From NCBI GenBank assembly GCA_034770075.1, contig CM068382.1:2356001-2420000 (forward strand): a DNA stretch of 64,000 nucleotides, given 5' to 3'. The translations under genes were made by a program, and so were the position numbers. Origin of the DNA: Aralia elata (Eukaryota > Streptophyta > Magnoliopsida > Apiales > Araliaceae). Positions 34,257 to 46,696 of this stretch are shown in pieces. The stretch's first letter is position 1. Each line of letters opens with the position of its first letter. The notes beneath the pieces were generated by a model, which worked only from the letters and a program-made list of their open reading frames with translations, had not been told where the DNA came from and searched no databases.

Positions 34257-35955
34257 TACCTTTTTTTTTTATTGATCTGTTTAGCCCTTTTTTTTTTATT
34301 AATTGGATGCACTATATATGGTCATAGAGTAACTGCTCATATAGAACTTAGTTTCTAATTTTTAAAGTTTGTATACATTATGATTGTAGCTCTGAATTAT
34401 TGGTTAGGTTTTTATGTCATAACAACCACAAAGGACAAGGTTAATTTGCATTTTGATTCAATCACTAGTTAATTAATTATATATTGAATAAATAAAAACA
34501 ATATATTTAACCGTAAAAGGGGAAGTCCCTTTAACAATATATTGACGTTACAAGATTCAGAAAGCTGCATTATTCAAAAACATACTGATCACTAATTCAC
34601 TATAATTAATTAAGAAGTAATTATATAATTAATATCTTAAGTACTGAGAAATATTCAGTTTAGAAAGTGCCTTTGTAGCGCAAAAAGCTCTTAGAACAGT
34701 GTTATCAATATAATATGTACTTTGTTTTAAAGTTTGAACAAAGCTAATTAAATCTATGAGTTTTAATAGTATACCTTTTAATAAGATTAGTTGAATCCCT
34801 CACCTACATTATTGTCCAAGTTGATTAACATAATAATTCAATTTAGTTAACATGCCTTCTTGTCTTCAAGATCATTTCCTCTTTCGTGCTATAGTGGCCA
34901 ACAGGTACATATGGCTGATACCCAATTCCTACATGGTTCAATCGATAATGGCTTACAGATAGGTGATCAATGACATGCATGAAACCCTTTTGGTACGTCC
35001 AACTGTGTCGTCCAATAGCACGCCATAGATTAGCCTTATCATTGCCCACCCTAGGACCGTGTTTGGAGTTAATAAATTTGGATCTGAGGCCTACTATACA
35101 CATTGCGACAAAAACATGTTGATTCTTGTTACAACTAAATACAATGACATAGTCTGTAAATTAATATAGATACATACATGGATAGTTGACAGATGTTTTT
35201 ACTGATCATAACAAAAGTCGATATCTTTTAATCACACCACAAATCTTTTCTGATTGGGAATAATTAAGGATTAAGCCACTATATATTGCATGATGACAAA
35301 TTATTTTTAGAAACATGATTAATATTTGGGGTGAGAAAGGCTATATATAACAATGATCTAATGTATCAAGCATTTCTCTCCTAGAACATATTGAATACCA
35401 AACACAGCCCAAGTAAATAATTAATCTAACTTCCATTAACCGGTTAAAGGTATTAGCCCTTAATAAAGAGAGGGAATTAAATATTAGGGTAGGATAGGTG
35501 GGGTCAAATGGGACACATTTGGGCAAGGTCTACATGTTGGTGCCTATGTGTGACAGGAGAAAGTGATTGAAAGTGATTAGTGTATATAAATAAGATTAGT
35601 TAATAGGGTATTGCTCGACAAGCTGTGGCCTCCAATACTTAAAAAAATGAAGTACTAGCTAGAAAAGAAGAGAAATGAGAAATCCCTTTTAATTTCCCTC
35701 TATCTTATGTGCAACTTCCCTTAAGTCAGGTGTTCTATTCCAGTGTCACTATCTTTTGTTTCTTTCATTTTTGGACTATGCTCCTTTTTTAAACAATTAA
35801 AGCCCGTCTTCCGTCTTGCTTTACATTAATTAATTAATATGATTATCTAAACCTATTTTTAATTTTAATTGCATATATATCACGGATCCCATCGTTTGCC
35901 ATAATCCACCGGCCAGTTTAAAATTAATTAGTAATTATAGTTATATATAGCATCT

Positions 35956-35993
<38 letters not shown>

Positions 35994-36938
35994 GACCATA
36001 TCCTAGCTAACTATAGCTAGACATCAGGTAAAATGCTCTATTTTTCTACTAGCAGTTAGTTACCTTAATGACATATATAGGCCTCGTAAACTTATCACGA
36101 TATGTATAGGTTCACTTTTATTAGTTGGTTTAGCTAGCCTAATCAGTAAAAGAGGTGCTGATACTGTTAATGTGTGCCCAAGTTGGTGAATTATTTAGAT
36201 TTTTAACTTTTTCTATGGTTTATGGAAGAATGTGACATGCAATATACAATTATTGATGAGCTTAAGAACTCATAGTTTGGCAGCTTTGGCTGTTGTGTAT
36301 TGAACTATTTTTGCAAAAATAAAATAAAATAATAATAATAATAATAATTACTATATATATTACCATGCTAAAAAGAAATATGTAAGAACTTTAATCTAAA
36401 TAATATTTATTTGTAGGCGGTCAAATCTTTGTATACTTGATTATCTAGGTGGGAATTAATGGTGGGTTAGCCTCAATATATAGAAGCATTTTCTAACCCT
36501 CTTAGAGTTCTCTTAGAAAAAGTTAAATGTAGTCGAGACATTTTAATTGTTTTGACATCATTAATGAATTACTTATAATATTAGACTAAATTATTTTATT
36601 TTAATAATATATTATGATTTTAATATTACGTGTATATACATTATTCTTACATCAAATTAAACTCTTGGATTTAACCGGCGGGCTCTAGTTATATTGATAG
36701 GTAGTAGACTACTTAAACTCTTGCTTAGGGTTTATTTGGTGTCAAATCATCATTTTAAAATAATTACTTTGTAAAGAGTTGTCCTTTTGAGTTATTTCAC
36801 CATCATGAAAACCTTGATTGCAGTGGATTGATCTATTTTTCGTCGGTGAATGTAGCCCAAAAGCCGAACTAATTAAGTAACAATGTGTCTTATAATTTAA
36901 TTCTCTTAATTACTTTCCTCATTGTTGAGAATGACTTA
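34257..36938. other. Gene-free AT-rich DNA
   Basis: An 86-codon minus-strand frame at 34843-35103 is the longest but has no recognised family and no neighbouring exons. A (TA)n tract lies at about 35958-35985. Otherwise nothing is seen. Confidence 0.45.
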
Positions 36939-37330
36939 CGCTACAAGAAAAAAACATATTTTCGACAGAATTTTTCGTCATAATAAGATTAATTCCGACG
37001 AAAAATTCCGTCGAATATTTAATCAGAACTATAACCCTCAGAATTAAGTCCATCGAAACTTCCGTCACAGTGACGGAAAAATTTCAACGGAATTTTCTTT
37101 GAAAATACGTTATAATCGATGGAATAAACCCAACGGAATAAGTCCGTCGAAAATAATCGTTTACACATGGCACTATCTTGTTGTTCGTGGCAAGACTTAA
37201 AAACCGACGGAATTTCTGTCGAAAATAAGTACTTTTCGTCGGAATTAAGTTAATTAAAAAATAAAATAAAAAACTAATTTCTAACTGAATTTCCGTTAGA
37301 TTAACGCTATTCTGTCGGAAATAGCTTGTT
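36939..37330. mobile_element. CACTA-type element end with subterminal repeats
   Basis: The segment opens CGCTACAAGAAAA, one base off the classical CACTACAAGAAAA terminus. About ten short direct and inverted copies of ATTCCGTCGAAA/TTCCGACGAAAA follow within ~390 bp. This is the structure of a CACTA (En/Spm) subterminal region. The other terminus and any transposase are not seen, so it is a fragment. Confidence 0.65.
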
Positions 37331-38224
37331 TTTTTTAAATATTTTTTTTGTTTTTACAGTTTTCAAATTTTTAAAACTCATTTTTGTACATATAACCTGC
37401 TTTTTATCCCAATACATACAATACTATACCAACATCTACATCCACCAACAATTATATCATAATTAACCCATAATACAAAGTATATACTTTTCTTCGAACA
37501 TATAACGTTAAATAACAATGGTTAAACTTATAAACTACAAAGATATTGCCCCAAATATTTACAAAACTAAAGTAAATTACATTGATTTATAGATAATCAA
37601 ACTAAATTACATGTATTTACATAAAATCATACTAGGGTAGTCGAGGGCCTGGGTTTGAAGATTTATAAATTGTCTGATCTTAAATTTTATTAATGTATTA
37701 AGTCTCATAAGTTTGAGCTCAGGATACAATAATTAGAGTTTTCAAATTACTATATAAACTTTATTTAGCGTGTGAATTAATGTAGAGTGTGTGATGTATC
37801 TAATGAATACATCAGTAAGACTAATTAAATTAGTGAACATAAATATATCGTATTTATCGGATGTCTTTTTTTTTTTTAATTTATTGTGATTGTGTAATTA
37901 AATCTAACACTTATTGTTATACTGCGTGTCCCGGTGTTGTTTGCTTGTCCATCAACAATTGTCATGTAATGATATGATATACATTACCTACAATGTTTTA
38001 TGATGATTAGACTAATTTAATGAGAGTAAAACAAGGTCATAGTTTAGGTTGGGATTTTGCAGCGGCTAATTAAGGACAAAATTTGTTCAGTTTTTATGGT
38101 CATCTATATATCCACTGCTCACTTAAAATTGACTCACACAGAAGATCATGTCCTATTTGCAAATTAAATTGATTGCAACATGTTAACAAGCTTAAACGAA
38201 TAATCAGAATTCGCAAATTATATA
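37331..38224. other. Gene-free DNA with a dispersed repeat
   Basis: Part of 37660-37860 (AATTAGAGTTTTCAAATTACT, GATGTATCTAATGAATAC) resembles 43930-44110, suggesting a diverged dispersed repeat. No gene. Confidence 0.4.
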
Positions 38225-38677
38225 GGCCGAATTGCAAAACTATTCCTCTAAATTGTCACTCAATTTCGATATGGCCTCTAAACTTTTAAAAGTCTCAATG
38301 TGGCCCAAAATGGGTTAACTCGGGTTCATTTTAGTCTTCCGACTGAGTTGGGACAATTTTTAAGGACAAAATGGTAATCCCATTCCCACCTAAATAATTT
38401 TATTTTCAAACATTAGTTATTTTGTTATTTGTTTTTCAATTTAAATATGAGTTTTCAATTATTTTGATATTTAGTTGTTTTATTAATTTAATTACTTAAA
38501 ATAAAATTATTTAGGTGGGATTATCATTTTATCCTTAAAAAATGCCTCAACTCAGTCGGAAAACTGAAATGAACCCGAGTTAATCGATTTTGGGCCATAT
38601 TGAGACTTTTAAAAGTTTAGGAATCATATCGAAATTAGGTGATAATTAACTTGATGGGATAGTTTTATAATTCGGCC
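38225..38677. mobile_element. 453-bp Mutator-type MITE with 9-bp TSD
   Basis: AATTATATA flanks both ends (38216-38224, 38678-38686). The termini are GGCCGAATT, and arms of about 180 bp are strongly inverted (AACTCGGGTTCATTT, CCGACTGAGTTG, CCCACCTAAATAATTTTATTTT). It encodes nothing. It sits about 700 bp upstream of the LBD29-like start. Confidence 0.9.
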
Positions 38678-38686
38678 AATTATATA

Positions 38687-39388
38687 TTGTACATGACCAT
38701 GAATGAAATGACAGTGAATTGTGACGGTGAATTTTTGAAGACATGATTTTTTTTTATGCCACCATCAAAGAACTAGAACTCCAGAACAATTTTTTTTTAG
38801 TAAATTAAACTATTTTTGTCGAATACAGAAGGTAACTAATAATAGAAATCTTTATGAGGTTTACTTGTGAAATTTATGAAAAAATCATCACATATATATT
38901 ACTGCAGAGACTCGGACTGAACGATAATGATCGGCTTTAACAGATCATATGCCAGTTGATTCTTTTGATAGTCTTGAAATCCTAGTAAACTTAACAAGTA
39001 AATGTAGTTGCAGTTATCATATATAATTATTCGAAACATTGATCAGAAAATGAGCTGAAAAGATCCAATCATCAAGCAAATACAAATAGTTTTGGGCTTA
39101 TGCTAATGGAATCTCTAATGAGAGTATAAAATTCAGGTTGGAGGGGGTGAAAGCTTAAGAGAGTTTTATAAACAAAAATTAAATAATGAAATTTGTTGGC
39201 CATTAAGGGAACCAAATGCAATTAAGTATTCATTATAATATGACCCACCTCCCTCCTCATCTAGTGTTTATAAACAGAGTGATTACAATGCTTGCACCAA
39301 GCTGAGAGCTAAGTATTACCAAATTAAAAACCCCTCAACTGCCCCTCACCCCCCCCCCCCCCAAAAAAAAGAACGAATAGTAACTAAG
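38687..39388 (+). promoter_or_regulatory. Upstream region and leader of the LBD29-like gene
   Basis: A TATAAA at about 39269-39274 would start transcription near 39300. The leader contains a 5-codon uORF starting at 39288 (if included) and a run of about 14 C followed by 8 A shortly before the ATG. A TGTCGA core (about 38817) could bind ARF factors, but this is weak evidence. Confidence 0.4.
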
Positions 39389-40257
39389 ATGACAGGCACT
39401 GGTTCGCCTTGTGGTGCTTGCAAGTTCTTGAGAAGAAAATGTGTAAGGGGTTGTGTTTTTGCACCTTATTTCTGCCATGAACAAGGAGCTACACACTTTG
39501 CTGCCATCCATAAGGTTTTTGGTGCAAGCAATGTGTCAAAGCTCCTTGCTCACCTTCCGGTTAGTGATCGGTGTGAAGCTGCCGTTACCATCTCATATGA
39601 AGCCCAAGCTAGGCTTCAAGATCCCATTTATGGCTGTGTTTCACATATATTTGCCCTCCAGCAGCAGGTAACTAATTAAATTTAGTAATATTACACATTC
39701 ACCTTTTTTCTTTTAGTACTAAAATATTTCACGTGAAACCCTAATTTAGTTATGTCAAATTATAAATGATAATTAATCTCTTGTTTAATTAATAAATTAT
39801 GCAGGTTTTTAATCTACAAGCACAATTAGCTTCTTTAAAGGAACAAGCTGCAAGTCAAACCTTTCCAAGTGGCTCTGCAGGAAGTACTGGAAACCCTAAT
39901 TATGATAAAACATCTTATGGGAAATTTCCTTCTAATTACCCACAAGATGTTCATAGCTGGTTTCAGTCAGAAAATTCAAATATGAGCATGCCCCAATTTG
40001 ATAATCTGAACATAAGCGCGAATGTTGGATACTCTGCAAATGGGGTCATGAATATGAACTCTTCATCAGGAAATTACGAAATTAATTCAGTTCATATCCG
40101 GGATGAAAGTGTCTCCTTTTCTAGTTTTGAAGAGGCTTCTAATTATTCCATGGATTCTCTTCATAACATGCAAACAAGCAACCGGCAGTACTGGACTACT
40201 TTCCGAGATGATATGGATGACCTTCAATCAGTGGCCTTCAGCTATATTCAGCATTAA
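39389..40257 (+). CDS. LBD29: LOB-domain transcription factor, LBD29/LBD17-like
   Basis: Two exons, 39389-39667 and 39805-40257, give 243 aa. The class I LOB domain occupies residues ~6-105: C-block CGACKFLRRKCVRGCVFAPYFC (CX2CX6CX3C), the GAS block beginning HFAAIHKVFGASNVSKLL, DP motif in LQDPIYGCVSHIFALQQQ, and the leucine-zipper-like LQAQLASL. The intron falls just after QQQ, as in the Arabidopsis relatives. The C-terminal half is Ser/Asn-rich and ends with an acidic FRDDMDDLQSVAF segment, which in this clade acts in transcription activation. RGCVFAPYFCHEQGATHF is diagnostic of the LBD29/LBD17 branch. The family acts in the nucleus downstream of ARF7/ARF19 in lateral root founder cells. 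The symbol is by similarity; LBD17 is equally possible. Confidence 0.9.
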
Positions 40258-41732
40258 CTCGATCATCGAAAAATATATCATTGGGTGAATATATTAATTA
40301 CTCGATCTTGTCAATTTTGTAGTACGGCTACTGCACGCACACCTTTAAGACATGCGTTTTATAGCTATAAAATAAACTATGAAGTAGGAACCCTAGAAAT
40401 GTACGTTCATATAGTTGGAAACCCTATAATCCACCCTATGATTGTTTTCTTAAGCTAGATCTCTTGTAACCTTGAATAATAGTAGATTTTGTGTTAATGA
40501 CTAAATTCTCACTTTATGAACCTATCAAGTTGCTCCAATATTCGGTAGTTTTTTTTTTTAATTTTTTGGTGGAGGTATTGTTTCAATTTCCTCAACAGTC
40601 AAATACTTTCAAGTGGTTGTTCAAGATTTAGGTCAGGCGTATTACTAGCTCATGTTTGTTTCCATGATTAATCCTTAATTAGGAGTAATTATATATGTGC
40701 TCTTACAAACTAGTATCAAAATATTGCTGCAAGCTCTTATTTTACTTAATGATGCCTCCTGATAAGTGACATGTATATATATATATATATTTCAAATTAC
40801 AATCAACATGATATATATAAAGAATCTCGATGAAACCGCAAAAAATCTAATTAAGTATATATATGTGTGTGTGTGTGTGTATATATATGTATATATATAT
40901 AGAAGAGCTTCTGCAAATTATACTGGTGTTTTGCATGTATTGTAAAATATTTCTCTGTAATTTGCAATCCCAAGAAAGTTATATATATATATGCTAGGTT
41001 TTGTGAAGTACTAAACCTAGCTCCAGTACTCTGTTTGTTCCCTTGTACCTAGTCAGCATAAACTGGCAGGAACTAATGTATATTCTTCACTCTGACACTT
41101 TGATTGAAAAGGTTATGTACATAGATATCTTGTCTTTTGTTTAGAATTCTGTGACTTGACCACAAAAGGAAACTGGATGTTTCTCTATTAATAGAAGAGG
41201 TAAAAAGACTTAAAAATTAGAACCCTAACTCACCTAACTCGCCTATTCAAAGTTTCTAAATATATATAAGTTTGAACTTACAGAAGTCACTATATTGGAG
41301 TCTTTTACAGTATTTTGTGGAGGAGAAGTGGCTTAAGAGCCGAACCACTAAGTTTTTCGTGTTGCATCATCTTTTTAGAAGTTGAGTGATTATTTTCAAT
41401 TCTTTTTTATAGTATGATGTTAAAGAAAGAGAGAGACATCCTGCAGGTTTCATGGTGGAAAAAAAACACATGCGATTTAAAATAGAACTCTCCGTTGAGA
41501 TACTTATTTTTAGTGAGAATTGTTATTTTCATAAAGAAAATTTGATATTATAACAAGTTTTCTCTCACATAAGTGTATAAGTGTAGAATTCATTTATTAT
41601 TCATGTGAGCGAGAACTTATGGAATTATCACATTTTATTTGTGAAAATATGAATTCTCTTTTTAAATCGTGGTAAGATATATGGAGGACTATAGATGCGC
41701 TGCATAACCAACCCTAGTTGTGGATGGCCTTC

Positions 41733-41790
<58 letters not shown>

Positions 41791-42702
41791 GTGCTGTATT
41801 TATCTGTGCTCACATTCTAACTGATCTTAATTCATCAGATACAACGTCAACTGGGATATAAATTGAACGTGCTGCTTCTAATTAGTTTCTTGAAAATGTG
41901 TTTAATAGAGAATATGATATTCATATAGAACAAATTAAGTATTACTGAAGGTAGGGTTCCTAGGTTTTTTTGTTTTGTTTTGTTTTGTTCTCTCTCTCTC
42001 TCTCTTTTTTCTTTTGATTTTCCTGAGCATGTTATCAACCTTTCTCATCGAGTACTGATCTTTTTGTGAAATCAGAAATGACTCATAGTCTCATACAGAG
42101 TAATATAGACATTCCATAACATCCCAGATCATTCCTTCTAAAATTACATAGCTCTTTTTTATTCAGCATGAAGTACAGTATTCATTTTGATTGGATTTGA
42201 CCTTATCATTACCTCTAGTCTTCTCTCCTTTGTCCAGAAAAATAGAGTAAACTCGTCATGAAGTTTACTATGCGAATTGTTATTTCCATAAAAAAAAATT
42301 GATATTTTCACAATACCTTGCTCATATGAATATGAGTTTTCTTTAATATTCATGTAAGGGAAGTCTTGTAAACTATCAAATTCTGTTATGAAAAAAAATC
42401 AATTCTCACTGCTATTTGTAGCTAGGTTCAGCTTGCTAGCGTGGCAAGCTCTTTGTAAGATCTCTAGCCTAGTTTTTAGTTTGTTACTTGTAAATCGGTT
42501 ATAGTTTGTATTTATCAAATTAAACACTATACTCCCTTCAGATTCCATAACAAGAGTTTTATTTGTTAATTTATTTTTATTATTCTTACTTTTTGCTTAA
42601 AAAAACACTCATTTTTATTGATGTTAGAATAAAATTACACAATTTCCTTAAATTTATCAAGAGTTTCATTATCATGTCACTATTACCAAATTAAACATTA
42701 AT

Positions 42703-42958
42703 AATATGAGCTCCTATAATGAGAGAGAGGTCACATAATTAAACATTGCCAACTCCAAGAAATTGCTTACACAAGTTTATGCTTGGATTTGACCCTAATT
42801 TTGTGTTTGTGTGTTGGGGAGGGGAGGGGGAATATGAGCTCCTATAATAAGGGAGATATCACATAATCAAACATTGCCAACGCCAAGAAATTGCTTACAC
42901 AAGTTTATGCTTGGATTTGACCCTAATTTTGTTTTTGTGTGTTTGTGGGTTGGGGAGA
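42703..42958. repeat. 128-bp tandem duplication
   Basis: Two copies start at 42703 and 42831 with AATATGAGCTCCTATAAT and end in a G-rich GGGGAGGGG tract. They are about 92-95% identical, so the duplication is fairly recent. Confidence 0.9.
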
Positions 42959-43091
42959 GGGGAGGAGACATATACTTAGTTATTATGGGTCGAATGGTTT
43001 AAGAGATTCAGATATCCATAATTATCGCGCGGAGCATAGTTATGGGAGTAGTCAAATGATTTAAGAGGTTTGAATATTTATGATTGCGACG

Positions 43092-43182
43092 TACAAAATA
43101 AAAATAAGACAAATATAGAACAAAAATATATTCTTTAAATTACAAAATAAAAATAAGATAAATATAGAACAAAAATACATCT
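43092..43182. repeat. 49-bp tandem duplication
   Basis: Two copies of TACAAAATAAAAATAAGAYA plus following bases start at 43092 and 43141. Confidence 0.85.
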
Positions 43183-43217
43183 TTTATTTAATTTTTTTTT
43201 CTTTTGCATAAGTAATA

Positions 43218-43475
43218 TTCCCTCCGTCCCAAATTAATTGCATTTTTAGGATTTTTTAAAGTCAAATTGACTATTTTTAAAACTAATCTTTTTACTATTT
43301 TTGCTAACATATAGGTGAAGATATTATAACCAAAAGAAAGTATATACAATTTATTACTAATTTCAATTTTTATAATTTTAGAAATATATTTATATATGCT
43401 TAATTATTAATTTTAAAAATAGTCAATTTGACTTAAAAAAGTCTTAGAAAAGCAATTAATTTGGGACGGAGGAAG
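43218..43475. mobile_element. Stowaway MITE (copy 2, inverted to the one at 33999)
   Basis: Flanked by TA, starts TTCCCTCCGTCCC and ends GGGACGGAGGAAG. Its middle (ATATAGGTGAAGATATTATA) is the reverse complement of the copy at 33999-34256, and both are 258 bp, so they belong to one recently active subfamily. Confidence 0.92.
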
Positions 43476-46046
43476 TAATGATATTTTAGTGATGTTATTG
43501 GTATTTCGTAAATGCCTGCGAACACTTGAAATTGAGTAACTTTATACTAGAAGCATGCTCTGAAGTACATTTGGTCAATTTTAATGACCCTCCACGGCAT
43601 TTCCTGTGTTGCGAACTTTTTTCTAGGCCCAACCCATGATTAATTGTATATACCCAGAACTAATAATATACCTAGAACGATGAACCAGGTTATTTAAATA
43701 ATTGTACAGCATCTTTAGCTAGATCAGCCCAATAGTCACTAAAAAGTGGAGTGTGAAGGTGAAGTTGGACCCCAGTTATAAATCACCTTAAATTGAATGA
43801 TCCCATCCCCATTTTTTTTTCTTTCATAACCTGGTAATTTGTTTAATAATCCTAATAATTGGTTTATGTTACAGTGGATCTGACTAATAGCCGCTGCAAC
43901 AGGGTAATCGAAAGCCAAGTCGTAATGTGTATTTGAGTTTGAGGATTAATTAGTAGCCTAATATTGGGTTTGAGTTATGTTTTGGGTATAATAATTAAAG
44001 TTTTCTAATTACTATAAAAATAAATGTGTATCATTATAGGGTGTGTGAGATATCTAATTAATATATCAGACAAACAAGCAGAACTAGTCACAATTTAGTT
44101 AACCTGAATATATTGTGTGTCATTTTCTTTCCGTTCTTCTTTAATTTATGTGAGATTATATGTAATATTCAATCTTAAATCGCCCCCACAAATCAATTAA
44201 GTATAACGATTAAAGAATAAGGGTGGTTACAGAAAACCTTCACTCCCCACCGAGTCAATGGTCAAGTTTTGTTAGGAACATATGCATCATTCTTCATGAA
44301 GTTGCTCATTTTTCGATTCTCTTTTTTATTTTAAATATTAGTACTAATTTAGCCTGACGTTTGAGTATCCAGATTTTGAGGAGAATAAAGAATTTCCTAA
44401 ATAATGTTTCCAATAAAAAATATTTGTGAGAGGAGCTAGCTAATTTTCCCTTTAGACTTAAATTTAACAATTGAAATCTTATTGAGGGAATGGACACAAT
44501 GGGTTATTAATTCTTTACATTTCCTTTATCTTTTGCCTTTACAACCTTTTTAATTATTTTTCCATTATTGTTTAATGCCAAAATGAGGTTTGAACGTACG
44601 TGCCGCTTGACTAAAAAGGATAGCATATTCTTAATCATACAGTCATGGGCTCGAAGAACATAAGATTTGATAATTAATCCATTACAAAATAAGATCTGAC
44701 CCATGATTTGAATTATTAACTACTTTCTTATTAATTATTTCTTTATGCTTTTAATTTGTCTGCTTAAAAAGTTGTCCATTTCTACACACTCCCTCCCTTA
44801 TGGCTAATGGTGTTGTATACACTAAGGATACTGTCTCACATTATAATTTTTAAGGGCCTGTTTGGTGTATCTTAATAAATGCAGGTTGATTAGCCGAGCA
44901 CGCATAATATATCATATGATATAATTAGGTTTAAATTAATTATTCAATGGGTTATAACATTAAGGATCGGATGAGCTAGAGTTTCAATCTAATTAATAGC
45001 AGTCTGGTGGATAGAAGTTGACAAATTAAAGCTACTAAACTCATGATGCATGCAGCCGTGTGCAGTCGATGGAGGGGACATTTTGTCTATGTATTTGAGT
45101 ACAAGGTGTCATATGATACTTGCACTAAATTTAGTTGACTACTTATGTTAAGTGAACCTACTCATTAGAACATAAACCCTAGGGCAAGTGGGCCACTTAA
45201 ATACTAGATCTTCCCAAATGTGTGTTTCCCTTTTAAGTATAATTGTAGCAATTTTCACATCTTAATTCCCCAATCCCCATTTTGTGGCAAGTTGGTTTTC
45301 AAAGCACGAGTCATCATCATAAGAAGCATGCATACATAGATGATAGAACATTTGCATTTATTTAGAATAAGGTTAGAAGTACGTTTAATATTTTTTCTAA
45401 AATCAAATTTGAGTTCCTAAAATTATGTCTCTATCGTTTAATCTAACCAGATGTTGATCAGAAATTAGAACCAAATACAATTAATTTCTTAAGAATAATA
45501 ATCACATCAACTTATGACATATATTTAAAGTTGTACTTTGTGTTGTCTTAATGTCATATGATGGTAGGGAAATGTACACACATGGATTCATCAATTCAAA
45601 ATTGTGAAATTAATTTCATAAATGCAAAGTATTTGGAGGAAAATTGTAGTGACAACTAATGTAATTGGAAATTTGGTGAGCTAAAGAACAAGGGTAAATT
45701 AAGTTGGCGTTGAATTTAGGATTGTCTTCTAGATTACACATTGAACAATGCTTGTTTTTCAATATATATATCTTTGGGAAACGACACCAGAGGGTTCAAA
45801 CTTCAATCGTACAAATGATATACATGAATTACATATTTTATATGCCAAGGAAACTTGATATACATAAATAATACTACCTCCTACTTGATGACAATCCAAA
45901 ATGTCCAAAATCCAAGAATTTCCTTGCAAAATGTCAAATGTAGTGTCTTCATTGTTGTTTACGAGGAAAATACCAAACCCTTTCTCGCAAGCCACAATCC
46001 CTTCATGCAAAGACTTGTAAGAGTTTTAGAATTTTAGTTCTTTCTG

Positions 46047-46077
<31 letters not shown>

Positions 46078-46696
46078 ATTCTAAGTTGCTGCAATCTCAA
46101 GCATAAACACATTCATTATTATTTTATTTATTTTTGAAGGGGATAAATTATACGCTCATTGTATGATCTTCATTCAACAATAAAAGTCTTAATATTAAAA
46201 TTTATAAAATTAAGGATGTATTCTTGTTTCTCATTTATTTTTGTTAGAATATTACAAGTGAGTTAGAGTTCCACATTAGAAAAATAATAAAAAAGTGAAG
46301 GATTAATGTACATGAATGAACCCAAAACCTAATAGCTTAAACTTTTGGGTTAAGTTGAATTCTAATGTCTCGTGTAAGCACATACGACGCGCGAGCTCTC
46401 CGGTTCTTTCCCAACAATTCTTAAAATAACAAATTGTTACTTTATTAGTAGTGACATAATAATAAAATTTTGATGGTAAACTAGAATACATGGTGTCATT
46501 TTATAAAAAAAAATTATCAAATGTCTTGCAAAACTAATAAAATGACAAACGGTATTCTTTTTGTGGAACAGAAAGGAAAACTGCCTAATTTAGGCTCATA
46601 ACATTGTAACAACATATTCCATAGTCTCTTTATACATCATTTTCCTTGAAGGAATTTATATTACATTATATTTATAATGACCAAATTTGTCCCAAG
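43476..46696. other. Gene-free spacer between the LBD genes (right part)
   Basis: No recognisable exon. The longest frames (~80 codons) lack family resemblance. The stretch next to 46696 holds the 3' UTR of the leftward LBD16-like gene. Confidence 0.5.

Larger units (their letters stand above)
40258..43217. other. Gene-free repeat-rich spacer between the LBD genes (left part)
   Basis: Contains TA/TG microsatellites (40770-40790, 40855-40900, 41731-41790). Two diverged similar segments lie at about 41500-41640 and 42250-42410 (GAATTGTTATTTYCAT, ATTCATGTRAG). No coding exon is recognised. Confidence 0.5.

Noticed and set aside
34843..35103. 86-codon minus-strand frame with mixed composition
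   Set aside because: No family resemblance, no neighbouring exons or promoter; too short to call a gene.
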